64,000 nt of DNA. Origin: Dryocosmus kuriphilus (lineage: Eukaryota > Arthropoda > Insecta > Hymenoptera > Cynipidae). Position 1 is the first letter of the stretch, and the number at the start of each line of letters is the position of its first letter. The notes below the pieces were generated by a model. The model was not told where the DNA came from. It searched no databases and was given only the letters and a program-made list of their open reading frames with translations. The stretch spans positions 185,350,788 through 185,414,787 of the forward strand of contig CM076194.1 in NCBI GenBank assembly GCA_038277395.1, written 5' to 3'. Shown here piece by piece: positions 39,201-52,219 of the stretch. Both the position numbers and the translations under genes were made by a program.

Positions 39201-39626
39201 TTATATTAAGAATGCTCATTACAATGTACATAGAAAATTATAGTCAGCAAGATCACATTTTGAAAAAACAAATTTTAAACACTGACATTAAAAATTTAAA
39301 AATTTAGTTTACTTCATTAACCCATATGGGAAACTTTTCACAATATTTTAATTGTATCTTAATGTATATAAAAAACAATCGACTTTTTCCCAATTCAGTA
39401 TCAGTTTATACCTCGAGGTCGTCAGACCAAAAAACCCATCAGTAAAATGTTCTTTTTAAAAAAATTGAGATACATATATTATTTATTTTTAAACTCCCGA
39501 CTAAGCTTGTAAAAAAAAGGGATTTAATTAATTTTTAAGGGAAATTTCATAATGAATGTAAGTACTATGTTTTTAAAAAAAAAAATTTTTTTTCGATTAG
39601 ACTTGACTTTAAAATTTTTCTTATTT
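27253..39626 (+). repeat. Satellite block 3: about 12 divergent, indel-rich units
   Basis: Same unit architecture, with core landmarks near 27274, 28295, 29295, 30307, 31316, 32366, 33407, 34455, 35663, 36720, 37761 and 38812. Many single-base insertions and deletions break every reading frame. From about 30.3 kb onward a distinct subfamily appears: ACTCCGCGAAACATTT in place of ATTCCACGAAACATTT, TATAAGACCTG, and GCCGACACGTC in some units, which destroys the GAAA of the ribozyme-like core. A local insertion lies at about 31846-31868. The block runs into the N gap part-way through a unit. No gene is supported. The excess of homopolymer-type indels over blocks 1 and 4 suggests poor consensus quality on top of real divergence. 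Confidence 0.85.
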
Positions 39627-40126
39627 NNNNNNNNNNNNNNNNNNNNNNNNNNNNNNNNNNNNNNNNNNNNNNNNNNNNNNNNNNNNNNNNNNNNNNNNNN
39701 NNNNNNNNNNNNNNNNNNNNNNNNNNNNNNNNNNNNNNNNNNNNNNNNNNNNNNNNNNNNNNNNNNNNNNNNNNNNNNNNNNNNNNNNNNNNNNNNNNNN
39801 NNNNNNNNNNNNNNNNNNNNNNNNNNNNNNNNNNNNNNNNNNNNNNNNNNNNNNNNNNNNNNNNNNNNNNNNNNNNNNNNNNNNNNNNNNNNNNNNNNNN
39901 NNNNNNNNNNNNNNNNNNNNNNNNNNNNNNNNNNNNNNNNNNNNNNNNNNNNNNNNNNNNNNNNNNNNNNNNNNNNNNNNNNNNNNNNNNNNNNNNNNNN
40001 NNNNNNNNNNNNNNNNNNNNNNNNNNNNNNNNNNNNNNNNNNNNNNNNNNNNNNNNNNNNNNNNNNNNNNNNNNNNNNNNNNNNNNNNNNNNNNNNNNNN
40101 NNNNNNNNNNNNNNNNNNNNNNNNNN
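39627..40126. other. Assembly gap, exactly 500 N
   Basis: Run of 500 N. The left edge is satellite in mid-unit (after GACTTTAAAATTTTTCTTATTT); the right edge is inside the RT region of element A copy 3. The round size indicates a placeholder of unknown length. Open frames spanning it are meaningless. Confidence 0.99.
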
Positions 40127-41751
40127 GAAAAAAAGATAGTGCCACCGAATCAGACAGGATTCAGGAAAGGAATGGGGGGTGATGGTATTATTATGTGATG
40201 AATTATTTGGTGAATAAAAGGATTAACCAAGAGAAAGGAGGATTGATAGTAATGTTTGTGGACCTGAAGGCAGCGTTTTGACCCAACTGCGATGGAGAGA
40301 CGAAATAGAAAAAGTTAATGGTGGGGGGGAAATAGAAAGGGATAAGAGAGGGGGTTTAAGAAAGGAGAGTTTTGGCAGAAATTTTTAGAGAGGACAAAAA
40401 GCAGAGGTAAAGATATGCAGAGGCAAGTAGGAGAGAGTCTTTCTGGTTGGCAAGGTGTGTGTGAGGACAAGGTATGCCCGCTCAGCCCGTTGCTATATTT
40501 AATATTGTAATATCAGACTTGGAATGGAAACATATGAGGATGAAAAAAGGTTGTGGGGGAGTGCAGGGGCTGGGGAGTGAAAAGATTTATACCCTGGAAT
40601 AGGCAGACGTTTTTGGTGGGTGTTGGCAGAGGACGGAGAAGGGGTGGCAGGGTTACCAGGGTTTATCTCAACCACAGGATTAGAAAAAAATTTGGATGAG
40701 AATAAAGTTGGAAGGTAAATGTAGAAAAGACCAAGATAATGAGGTTTAGAAAAGGGAGGGGGGAAGAAAAAAAGTATGGATGTGGGAGGTGGAAAAGGAA
40801 TGAAGATAGAAGAGGTAAAGGAGTTCAAATATTTGGGATACACTGTACAGAATAACTGTGTGAATCAAGAGCGCATGTGAGAGAAAGGATAAGGAGAGCG
40901 GCAGGGGTAATGAAACAGATATGGGGCATAGGGAAAAGAAGATTCAAGAAATATTGGGAGAGAAGAATGTGGCTATTTGATACGCTTAGTATGGTCGGTA
41001 GTAGGATATGGAGCAGAGATATGGGGTTGGAAGGAAAGTGAGGTTTGATTGAAAGGTTTTACAAGAGAGCTACATACGATGGACGCTAGGAGTGGACTGG
41101 AGAACGCCTGGATATAGGGTGAGAGAAGAAGCGCAAAGGGAAAAATTAGGTATTAAAGCAGTGAAAAGGGCATGGAGATTTGAGCAGAAGTTGAGAGATG
41201 GAAGGGGTGGGGAGTTGGCAAGAAAGTGTTTGAGGGAGGTCGAGGGAGAGGAGAGGGAGGAGAAATGGAATTGCCGAGATGGGAAGAAGAAAGAAAGGAG
41301 TGTCTCAGTGATAAAAGTATAAGAGAGGGGGCAAGAGGTAAACTTTGAAGAAGTGGAGAGAAGAGAGGAGGAAAGACAATTAGTGGAAAGTTGGGAGATG
41401 ATTGAAAGTTCGAAGTATAATAAATGGTATAAGATGATAAAAAAGGAAGGATTGCCAAAGTATTTAAGAAAGGGGTGGGGAGAAAAAAGATGGATAAGGA
41501 TAGCAAGATTTAGATTGGGTAGTGAGGTAAGGGAAGGGATGTACTGGGGAAAAAAAGGAGAACAGAGAATGCAGATTATGTAAATGGGAAAAGAGGAAAC
41601 ATGGGAGCATGTATGGGATGTATGTAGAAGAGGAAAGGAAGATAAAGGAAGTTGGCAGGAGAATGTGGGTAGGATTTTAGGAGAGGAAGGTATGAGGGAA
41701 GAATGGATGAAAGAATTGGAAGAAGCTAGAGGAAAGAGTGAGGAGAAATGA
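40127..41751 (+). pseudogene. Element A copy 3 ORF2 C-terminal half
   Basis: Frameshifted in RT until about 40880, then readable. QESYIRWTLGVDW (with TAC at 41071-41073) shows the residue that is a TAA stop in copy 2. The segment 41092-41322 (WRTPGYRVREEAQREKLG) ends at an in-frame TAA; the same frame continues VNFEEVERREEERQLVE to KRWIRIARFRLGSEVREG (41353-41583). A frameshift near 41565 precedes CRLCKWE, then WEHVWDVC, a C-x2-C-x8-H-x4-C motif like the C-terminal zinc motif of I/R1/Jockey-type ORF2 proteins. Stop TGA 41749-41751. Small indels aside, this is the best view of the C-terminus in the window. Confidence 0.78.
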
Positions 41752-42085
41752 AAGTGTAAGAAAGCAGGTCTGATAGAAAGTGTAAAAAATGTATTTTAGA
41801 TAATTAGAAGTAGATTAGATAATTAGATTAGATAATAAGAATAATATAAGTAAAGGAAACTTGCGACTACTGTGCAAAACTGAGTACATGAAAAGCGGCC
41901 GTTGTTGTTATTATTATAATAAAACGCTAGAGTAATGAAACGGAAAGTAGAATAGAAATGTAAAATAAAGTTAACAAAATAAGTGTAATAAGTGTAAGGA
42001 TAAAATAGTAATAGACAAGGTAAAAGATGTATGAGAAAATGGCATGTAAACCCTTAGGGGACACATTATGAATAAAGAAGAAAAG
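41752..42085 (+). promoter_or_regulatory. Element A copy 3 3' leader with AATAAA
   Basis: Same tail as copy 1: TTAGATAA-type low complexity near 41795-41840, the GCGGCCG box at 41896, and AATAAA at 42071-42076. It ends GAAGAAAAG directly before the target-site sequence. Confidence 0.65.
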
Positions 42086-42101
42086 AACTAGAACTGAATT
42101 T
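42086..42101 (+). repeat. Right target-site sequence of element A copy 3
   Basis: AACTAGAACTGAATTT, the same 16 bases at the same place in the unit as for copies 1 and 2. The following AAGGTCATTCAAC and GAATGTAAAATATT variants are shared with the right flank of copy 1 (20700-20745), so the flanks descend from one insertion event. Confidence 0.88.
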
Positions 42102-43725
42102 ATACAGAAATTTGAATTCAGAAAAAATAAGGTCATTCAACAAATTATGAATGTAAAATATTAATTGACGTATTAATTCTGAATTCAAATTTTAATTGTA
42201 TCTTAATGTATATGTAAACGATCGACTATTTCAATTCAGTATCAGTTTAGAACTCGAGGTCGTCAGACCAAGACACATCAGTAAAATGTTCTTCTTACAA
42301 AAATTGAGATACGTATACTTATTTATATTTTAAACTACTGACTCAGCTTGTAAAAATAAGGATTTAGTTAATTTTTAACGGATTTCATACTGAATGTAAG
42401 TACTATGTTTTTGAAAAAATTTTCGATTAGACTTGACTTTCAAATGTTATTTATTATTTCATATTATTTATTTTTGAATATAAAACCTGAAGAAGGCACA
42501 AAAGGGTGCCAAAAGTCGTGCTGCAATCATAATTATAATAAAGATCTATGACCAATGAATATTCAACATGAAATTATTTAATTTCAAAGGTAGATTACTT
42601 TAATGTATGACGATCGATAAAAGCACTTCTTGTTCGTTGGTAAACTTCGACTATACTTTTTGAATTTATGGTCGATAAGGTACTGGTAAAATATGGATTT
42701 TTTGAATACATCAAAGAAAATATGGCCTGGGACCAAGGCGAGATATAGGTGAGTGGACATCAACCCAAAGAAAACTGATTCGTCTTAAAGAACAAAGGAC
42801 CTCCTTTATTAGATGTCGGAGAAGTTCCATAATTCCAGCACACATTGAAAATTCCACGAAACATTTTTATATTAAAAACGCTCATTACAATGTACATAGA
42901 AAATTAGAGTCAGCAATATCTCATTTTCAAAAACAAATTTTAAACTCTGAAATTAAAAATTTAAAAATTTAGTTTACTTGATTAAATCATTTAGGAAACT
43001 TTTCACAATATTTAAAACATCTTTATATAGAAATATCAAAGAACAATCTATAAATCATTTTTTTGCTTCACAACAATTAATTCTAGAGAAAATAAAATTC
43101 AAAACTCGAATTGAATTTATACAGAAATTTGAATTCAGAAAAAATAAGATCATTCAACAAAATTATGAAAGTAAAATATTAATTGACTTTTTAATTCTGA
43201 ATTCAAATTTTAATTGTATCTTAATGTATATGAAAAACAATCGACTATTTCAATTCAGTGTCAGTTTATGCCTCGAGGTCGTCAGACCAAGACACATCAG
43301 TAAAATGTTCTTCTTACAAAAATTGAGATACGTATACTTATTTATATTTTAAACTACTGACTAATATTGTGAAAATAAGGATTTCATTAATTTTTAACGG
43401 ATTTCATAATGAATGTACGTACTATATGTTTTTGCAAAAAAAAAAAAAAATTTTCGATGAGACTTGACTTTCAAATGTTATTTATTATTTCATATTATTT
43501 ATTTTAGAATATAAAACCTGAAGCAGGCACGAAAGGGTGCCGAAAACGTCGTGCTGTAACTCATAATTATAATAAAGATCGTATGACCAATGAATATTAA
43601 CTCGAAATTATTTAATTTCAAAGTTAGATTACTTTAATTTATGACGATCGATAAAACACTTCTTGTTGTTGGTAAACCTTCAACTATACTTTTTGAATTT
43701 ATGGTCGATAAGGTACTGGTAAAAT

Positions 43726-44258
43726 ATGGGATTTTTTGAATACATCAACAGAAAATATGGCCTGGGACCACGGCGAGATATAGGTGAGTGGACATCAACC
43801 CAAAGAAAACTGATTCGTCTTAAAGAAAAAGGACCTTCTTTTATTAGATGTAGGAAAAGTTCCATAATTCCAGCACACATTGAAAATTCCACGAAACATT
43901 TTTATATTAACAACACTCATTACAATGTACATAGAAAATTAGAGTCAGCAATATCTCATTTTCAAAAACAAATTTTAAACACTGAAATTAAAAATTTGAA
44001 AATTTAGTTTACTTGATTAACCATTTAGGAAACTTTTCACAATATTTAAAACATCGTTTATATAGAAATATCAAAGAACAATCTATAAATAATTTTTTTG
44101 CTTCACAAGAATTAATTCTAGAGAAAATAAAATTCAAAACTAGAACTGAATTTATACAGAAATTTGAATTCAGAAAAAATAAGATCATTCAACAAAATTA
44201 TGAAAGTAAAATATTAATTGACATTTTAGTTCTGAATTCAAATTTAATTGTATCTTAA
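43726..44258 (+). pseudogene. PLE-like unit remnant with YINRKYGLGPRRD variant
   Basis: First half 43726-44007 and second half 44013-44258. This unit has CATCAACAGAAAATATGGCC where most have CATCAAAGGAAAATATGGCC, and GGACCACGGCG in place of GGACCAAGGCG. The same markers are at 465-490, so it is the counterpart of the first unit in the window, at an offset near 43.28 kb and not the 44.33 kb of all later units. The second half lacks one T near GAATTCAAATTTAATTG, which changes its last residues. Confidence 0.45.
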
Positions 44259-44537
44259 TTTATATGAAAACAATCGACTATTTCAATTCAGTGTCAGTTT
44301 ATGCCTCGAGGTCGTCAGACCAAGACACATCAGTAAAATGTTCTTCTTACAAAAATTGAGATACGTATACTTATTTATATTTTAAACTACTGACTAATAT
44401 TGTGAAAATAAGGATTTCATTAATTTTTAACGGATTTCATAATGAATGTACGTACTATATGTTTTTGCAAAAAAAAAAAAATTTTCGATGAGACTTGACT
44501 TTCAAATGTTATTTATTATTTCATATTATTTATTTTA

Positions 44538-44591
44538 GAATATAAAACCTGAAGCAGGCACGAAAGGGTGCCGAAACGTCGTGCTGTACTC
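44538..44591 (+). ncRNA. Hammerhead-like motif, CTGAAGC variant
   Basis: Same architecture as the common type but with CTGAAGC at 44549 and a stem II loop GAAAGG. Units at 232, 1261, 43518 and 44549 carry this variant. The base after CTGAAG varies among units (A, C or G) while the following A is constant, so the constant A may fill the A9 role with one inserted base before it. Stem II (GGCAC/GTGCC) and GAAAC-GTC are intact. The right stem I strand is GTGCTGTACTC, which pairs less well with GAATATAAAAC than the common form does. This is weaker evidence for function than the majority type. Confidence 0.4.
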
Positions 44592-44626
44592 ATAATTATA
44601 ATAAAGATCCTATGACCAATGAATAT

Positions 44627-44654
44627 TAACTTGAAATTATTTAATTTCAAGTTA
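44627..44654 (+). other. Perfect 13-bp inverted repeat found in each unit
   Basis: TAACTTGAAATTA (44627-44639) and TAATTTCAAGTTA (44642-44654) are exact reverse complements separated by TT. Nearly every unit has at least the 9-bp core TTGAAATTA/TAATTTCAA about 45 bp downstream of the hammerhead-like core and about 20 bp before the ATGACGATCGATAAA leader. Exceptions are the unit near 11550 and its duplicate near 55895, where both arms have changed. It could fold as RNA or form a cruciform in DNA. Role unknown. Confidence 0.75.
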
Positions 44655-47600
44655 GATCACTTTAATTTATGACGATCGATAAAACACTTCTTGTTGTTGG
44701 TAAACCTTCAACTATACTTTTTGAATTTATGTTCGACAAGGTACTGGTAAAATATGGGATTTTTTGAATACATCAAAGGAAAATATGGCCTGGGACCAAG
44801 GCGAGATATAGGTGAGTGGACATCAACCCAAAGAAAACTGATTCGTCTTAAAGAACAAAGGACCTTCCTTATTAGATGTAGGAGAAGTTTCATAATTCCA
44901 GCACACATTGAAAATTCCACGAAACATTTTTATATTAACAACACTCATTACAATGTACATAGAAAATTAGAGTCAGCAATATCTCATTTTCAAAAACAAA
45001 TTTTAAACACTGAAATTAAAAATTTAAAAATTTAGTTTACTTCATTAACCATTTAGGAAACTTTTCACAATATTTAAAACATCGTTTATGCAGAAATATC
45101 AAAGAACAATCTATAAATAATTTTTTTGCTTCACAGGAATTAATTCTAGAGAAAATAAAATTCAAAACTAGAACTGAATTTATACAGAAATTTGAATTCA
45201 GAAAAAATAAGTCATTCAACAAAATTATGAAAGTAAAATATTAATTGACATTCTAATTCTGAATTCAAATTTTAATTGTATCTTAATGTATATGTAAACA
45301 ATCGACTATTTCAATTCAGTATCAGTTTATACCTCGAGGTCGTCAGACCAAAACACATCAGTAAAATGTTCTTCTTACAAAAATTGAGATACATATACTT
45401 ATCTATATTTTAAACTACTGACTAAGCTTGTAAAAATAAGGATTTAATTAATTTTTAACGGATTTCATAATGAATGTACGTAAGTACTATGTTTTTGCAA
45501 AAAAAAAAAAAAAATTTTCGATTAGACTTGACTTTCAAATGTTATTTATTATTTCATATTATTTATTTTAGGAATATAAAACCTGAAGAAGGCACAAAAG
45601 GGTGCCGAAACGTCGTGTTGTAATCATAATTATAATAATGATCGTATGACCAATGAATATTAACTTGAAATTATTTAATTTCAAGGTTAGATCACTTTAA
45701 TTTATGACGATCGATAAAACACTTCTTGTTGTTGGTAAACCTTCAACTATACTTTTTGAATTTATGTTCGACAAGGTACTGGTAAAATATGGGATTTTTT
45801 GAATACATCAAAGGAAAATTTGGCCTGGGCACCAAGGCGAGATATAGGTGAGTGGACATCAACCCAAAGAAAACTGATTCGTCTTAAAGAACAAAGGACC
45901 TTCCTTATTAGATGTAGGAGAAGTTCCATAATTCCAGCACACATTGAAAGTTCCACGAAACATTTTTATATTAACAACGCTCATTACAATGTGCATAGAA
46001 AATTAGAGTCAGCAATATCTCATTTTCAAAAACAAATTTTAAACTCTGAAATTAAAAATTTAAAAATTTAATTTACTGGATTAACCATTTAGGAAACTTT
46101 TCACAATACTTAAAACATCGTTTCTATAGAAATATCAAAGAACAATCTATAAATAACTTTTTTGCTTCACAAGAATTATTTCTAGAGAAAATAAAATTCA
46201 AAACTAGAACTGAACTGAATTTATACAGAAATTTGTATTCAGAAAAAAAATAAGATCATTCAACAAAATTATGAATGTAAAATATTAATTGACATTTTAA
46301 TTCTGAATTCAAATTTTAATTGTATCTTAATGTATATGTAAACAATCGACTATTTCAATTCAGTATCAGTTTATACCTCGAGGTCGTCAGACCAAGACAC
46401 ATCAGTAAAATGTTCTTCTTACACAAAATTGAGATACATATACTTATTTATATTTTAAACTACTGACTAAACTTGTAAAAATAAGGATTTAATTAATTTT
46501 TAACGGATTTCATAATGAATGTTAGTACTATGTTTTTGAAAAAAATTTTCGATTAGACTTGACTTTCAACTGTTATTTATTATTTCATATTATTTATTTA
46601 TGAATATAAAACCTGAAGAAGGCACAAAAGGGTGCCGAAACGTCGTGTTGTAATCATATTTATAATAATGATCGTATGACCAATGAATATTAACTTGAAA
46701 TTATTTAATTTCAAGGTTAGATTAATTTAATTTATGACGATCGATAAAACACTTCTTGCTCTTGGTAAACCTTCAACTATACTTTTTGAATTTATGGTCG
46801 ATAAGGTACTGGTAAAATATGGGATTTTTTGAATACATCAAAGGAAAATATGGCCTGGGACCAAGGCGAGATATAGGTGAGTGGACATCATCCTAAAGAA
46901 AACTGATTCGTCTTAAAGAACAAAGGACCTTCCTTATTAGATGTCCGAGAAGTTCCATAATTCCAGCACACATTGAAAGTTCCACGAAACATTTTTATAT
47001 TAAGGACGCTCATTCCAATGTACATAGAAAATTAGAGTCAGCAATATCTCATTTTCAAAAACAAATTTTAAACTCTGAAATTAAAAATTTAAAAATTTAG
47101 TTTACTTGATTAACCATTTAGGAAACATTTCACAAAATTTAAAACATCGTTTATATAGAAATATCAAAGAACAATCTATAAATAATTTTTTTGCTTCACA
47201 GGAATTAATTCTAGAGAAAAGAAAATTCAAAACTAGAACTGAATTTATACAGAAATTTGAATTCAGAAAAAATAAGACAATTCAACACAATTATGAAAGT
47301 AAAATATTAATTGACATTCCAATTCTGAACTCAAATTTTAATTGCATCTTAATGTATATGTAAACAATCGACTATTTCAATTCAGTATCAGTTTATACCT
47401 CGAGGTCGTCAGACCAAAACACATCAGTAAAATGTTCTTCTTACAAAAATTGAGATACATATACTTATTTATATTTTAAACTACTGAATGAGCTTGTAAA
47501 AAGAAGGATTTAATTAATTTTTCACGGATTTCATAATGAATGTAAGTACTATGTTTTTAAAAAAATTTTTCGATTAGACTTGACTTTCAGATGTTATTTA

Positions 47601-47838
47601 TTATTTCATATTATTTGTTTAGGATATAAAACCTGAAGAAGGCACAAAAGGGTGCCGAAACGTCGTGTTGTAATCATAATTATAATAATGATCGTATGAC
47701 CAATGAATATTAACTTGAAATTATTTAATTTCAAGGTTAGATCACTTTAATTTATGACGATCGATAAAACACTTCTTGTTGTTGGTAAACCTTCAACTAT
47801 ACTTTTTGAATTTATGTTCGACAAGGTACTGGTAAAAT

Positions 47839-48388
47839 ATGGGATTTTTTGAATACATCAAAGGAAAATTTGGCCTGGGCCCAAGGCGAGATATAGGTGA
47901 GTGGACATCAACCCAAAGAAAACTGATTCGTCTTAAAGAACAAAGGACCTTCCTTATTAGATGTAGGAGAAGTTTCATAATTCCAGCACACATTGAAAAA
48001 TTCCACGAAACATTTTTATATTAACACAACTCATTACAATATACATAGAAAATTAGAGTCAGCAATATCTCATTTTCAAAAACAAATTTTAAACACTGAA
48101 ATTAAAAAATTTAAAAATTTAGTTTACTTCATTAACCATTTAGGAAACTTTTCACAATATTTAAAACATCGTTTATGCAGAAATATCAAAGAGCAATCTA
48201 TAAATAATTTTTTTGCTTCACAGGAATTAATTCTAGAGAAAAGAAAATTCAAAACTAGAACTGAATTTATACAGAAATTTGAATTCAGAAAAAATAAGAC
48301 AATTCAACACAATTATGAAAGTAAAATATTAATTGACATTCTAATTCTGAACTCAAATTTTAATTGTATCTTAATGTATATGTAAACA
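47839..48388 (+). pseudogene. PLE-like fragment showing both halves of the unit frame joined
   Basis: In most units the frame is split by a TAG between SEIKNLKI and INHLGNFS. Here a 130-codon frame (47993-48385) reads through, because one extra A in the A-run near 48108 joins them: HFQKQILNTEIKK, then FKNLVYFINHLGNFSQYL, then RLCRNIKEQSINNFFASQE and TRTEFIQKFEFRKN to a stop at 48383-48385. The first part (47839-48024) is in another frame because of an extra A near 47998. This shows that the two frames of each unit once formed one protein segment of roughly 220 residues. Composition (Lys, Asn, Ile, Gln rich, helical) fits the region between the N-terminal motif and the RT in PLEs. Confidence 0.5.
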
Positions 48389-51300
48389 ATCGACTATTTC
48401 AATTCAGTATCAGTTTATACCTCGAGGTCGTCAGACCAAAACACATCAGTAAAATGTTCTTCTTACAAAAATTGAGATACATATACTTATTTATATTTTA
48501 AACTACTGACTGAGCTTGTAAAAAGAAGGATTTAATTAATTTTTCACGGATTTCATAATGAATGTAAGTACTATGTTTTTGAAAAAAAAAATTTTTCGAT
48601 TAGACTTGACTTTCAGATGTTATTTATTATTTCATATTATTTGTTTAGGATATAAAACCTGAAGAAGGCACAAAAGGGTGCCGAAACGTCGTGTTGTAAT
48701 CATAATTATAATAATGATCGTATGACCAATGAATATTAACTTGAAATTATTTAATTTCAAAGGTTAGATCACTTTAATTTATGACGATCGATAAAACACT
48801 TCTTGTTGTTGGTAAACCTTCAACTATACTTTTTGAATTTATGGTCGACAAGGTACTGGTAAAATATGGGATTTTTTGAATACATCAAAGGAAAATATGG
48901 CCTGGGACCAAGGCGAGATATAGGTGAGTGGACATCAACCCAAAGAAAACTGATTCGTCTTAAAGAACAAAGGACCTTCCTTATTAGATGTAGGAAAGTT
49001 CCATAATTCCAGCACACATTGAAAATTCCACGAAACATTTTTATATTAACAACGCTCATTCCAATGTACATAGAAAATTAGAGTCAGCAATATCTCATTT
49101 TCAAAAACAAATTTTAAACTCTGAAATTAAAAATTTAAAAATTTAGTTTACTTGATTAACCATTTAGGAAACTTTTCACAATATTTAAAACATCGTTTAT
49201 ATAGAAATATCAAAGAACAATCTATAAATAATTTTTTTGCTTCACAGGAATTAATTCTAGAGAAAAAAAATTCAAAACTAGAACTGAATTTTATACAGAA
49301 ATTTGAATTCAGAAAAAATAAGACAATTCAACACAATTATGAAAGTAAAATATTAATTGACATTCTAATTCTGAACTCAAATTTTAATTGTATCTTAATG
49401 TATATGTAAACAATCGACTATTTCAATTCAGTATCAGTTTATACCTCGAGGTTGTCAGACCAAAACACATCAGTAAAATGTTCTTCTTACAAAAATTGAG
49501 ATACATATACTTATTTATATTTTAAACTACTGACTGAGCTTGTAAAAAGAAGGATTTAATTAATTTTTCACGGATTTCATAATGAATGTAAGTACCATGT
49601 TTTTGAAAAAATTTTTCGATTAGACTTGACTTTCAGATGTTATTTATTATTTCATATTATTTGTTTAGGAATATATAAAACCTGAAGAAGGCACAAAAGG
49701 GTGCCGAAACGTCGAATTGTAATCATAGTTATAATACAGATCATATGACCAATGAATATTAACTTGAAATTATTTAATTTCAAAGTTAGGTTACTTTAAT
49801 TTATGACGATCGATAAAATACTTCTTGTTGTTGGTAAACCTTCAACTATACTTTTTGAATTTATGGTCGATGAGGTACTGGTAAAATATGGGATTTTTTG
49901 AACACATCAAAGGAAAATATGGCCTGGGACCAAGGCGAGATATAGGTGAGTGGACATCAACCCAAAGAAAACTGATTCGTCTTAAAGAACAAAGGACCTT
50001 CCTTATTACATGTAGGAAAAGTTCCATAATTCCAGCACACATTGAAAATTCCACGAAACATTTTTATATTAACAACGCTCATTACAATGTACATAGAAAA
50101 TTAGAGTCAGCAATATCTCATTTTCAAAAACAAATTTTAAACTCTGGAATTAAAAATTTAAAAATTTAGTTTATTTGATTAACCATTTAGGAAACTTTTC
50201 ACAATATTTAAAACATCGTTTATATAGAAATATCAAAGAACAATCCATAAATAATTTTTTTTGCTTCACAAGAATTAATTCTAGAGAAAATAAAATTCAA
50301 ACTAGAACAAAAATTTATACAGAAATTTGAATTCAGAAAAAATAAGACAATTCAACACAATTATGAAAGTAAAATATTAATTGACATTCTAATTCTGAAC
50401 TCAAATTTTAATTGTATCTTAATGTATATGTAAACAATCGACTATTTCAATTCAGTATCAGTTTATACCTCGAGGTCGTCAGACCAAAACACATCAGTAA
50501 AATGTTCTTCTTACAAAAATTGAGATACATATACTTATTTATATTTTAAAACTACTGACTGAGCTTGTAAAAAGAAGGATTTAATTAATTTTTCACGGAT
50601 TTCATAATGAATGTAAGTACTATGTTTTTGAAAAAATTTTTCGATTAGACTTGACTTTCAGATGTTATTTATTATTTCATATTATTTGTTTAGGATATAA
50701 AACCTGAAGAAGGCACAAAAGGGTGCCGAAACGTCGTGAATTGTAATCATAATTATAATACAGATCGTATGACCAATGAATATTAACTTGAAATTATTTA
50801 ATTTCAAAGTTAGATTACTTTAATTTATGACGATCGATAAAATACTTCTTGTTGTTGGTAAACCTTCAACTATACTTTTTGAATTTATGGTCGACAAGGT
50901 ACTGGTAAAATATGGGATTTTTTGAACACATCAAAGGAAAATATGGCCTGGGACCAAGGCGAGATATAGGTGAGTGGACATCAACCCAAAGAAAACTGAT
51001 TCGTCTTAAAGAACAAAGGACCTTCCTTATTACATGTAGGAAAAGTTCCATAATTCCAGCACACATTGAAAATTCCACGAAACATTTTTATATTAAGAAC
51101 GCTCATTCCAATGTACATAGAAAATTAGAGTCAGCAATATCTCATTTTCAAAAACAAATTTTAAACTCTTAAATTAAAAAATTTAAAAATTTAGTTTACT
51201 TGATTAACCATTTAGGAAAAATTTCACAAAATTTAAAACATCGTTTATATAGAAATATCAAAGAACAATCTATAAATAATTTTTTTGCTTCACAGGAATT

Positions 51301-52219
51301 AATTCTAGAGAAAAGAAAATTCAAAACTAGAACTGAATTTATACAGAAATTTGAATTCAGAAAAAATAAGACAATTCAACACAATTATGAAAGTAAAATA
51401 TTAATTGACATTCTAATTCTGAACTCAAATTTTAATTGTATCTTAATGTATATGTAAACAATCGACTATTTCAATTCAGTATCAGTTTATACCTCGAGGT
51501 CGTCAGACCAAAACACATCAGTAAAATGTTCTTCTTACAAAAATTGAGATACATATACTTATTTATATTTTAAACTACTGACTGAGCTTGTAAAAAGAAG
51601 GATTTAATTAATTTTTCACGGATTTCATAATGAATGTAAGTACCATGTTTTTGAAAAAATTTTTCGATTAGACTTGACTTTCAGATGTTATTTATTATTT
51701 CATATTATTTGTTTAGGATATAATACCTGAAGAAGGCACAAAAGGGTGCCGAAACGTCGAATTGTAATCATAGTTATAATACAGATCATATGACCAATGA
51801 ATATTAACTTGAAATTATTTAATTTCAAAGTTAGGTTACTTTAATTTATGACGATCGATAAAATACTTCTTGTTGTTGGTAAACCTTCAACTATACTTTT
51901 TGAATTTATGGTCGATGAGGTACTGGTAAAATATGGGATTTTTTGAACACATCAAAGGAAAATATGGCCTGGGACCAAGGTGAGATATAGGTGAGTGGAC
52001 ATCAACCCAAAGAAAACTGATTCGTCTTCAAGAACAAAGGACCTTCCTTATTACATGTAGGAAAAGTTCCATAATTCCAGCACACATTGAAAATTCCACG
52101 AAACATTTTTATATTAACAACGCTGATTACAATGTGCATAGAAAATTAGAGTCAGCAATATCTCATTTTCAAAAACAAATTTTAAACTCTGAAATTAAAA
52201 ATTAAAAAATTTAGTTTAT

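Larger units (their letters stand above)
40127..42085 (+). mobile_element. Element A copy 3 (3' part, starts at the gap)
   Basis: Begins inside the RT fingers (KKIVPPNQTGFRKG region) and ends at the same 3' end as copy 1, followed by AACTAGAACTGAATTT. The first 700 bp or so have extra bases (for example GACCCAACTGCGATGGAGAGACG near 40280, where copy 2 has GACCCACTGGAGAGAAG), while 40880-42085 is clean. Alignment to copy 2 places its left edge about 3.47 kb into the element, so the 5' part is either in the gap or absent. Confidence 0.9.

Noticed and set aside
39552..40145. Open frames across the N run
   Set aside because: Made of undefined codons.
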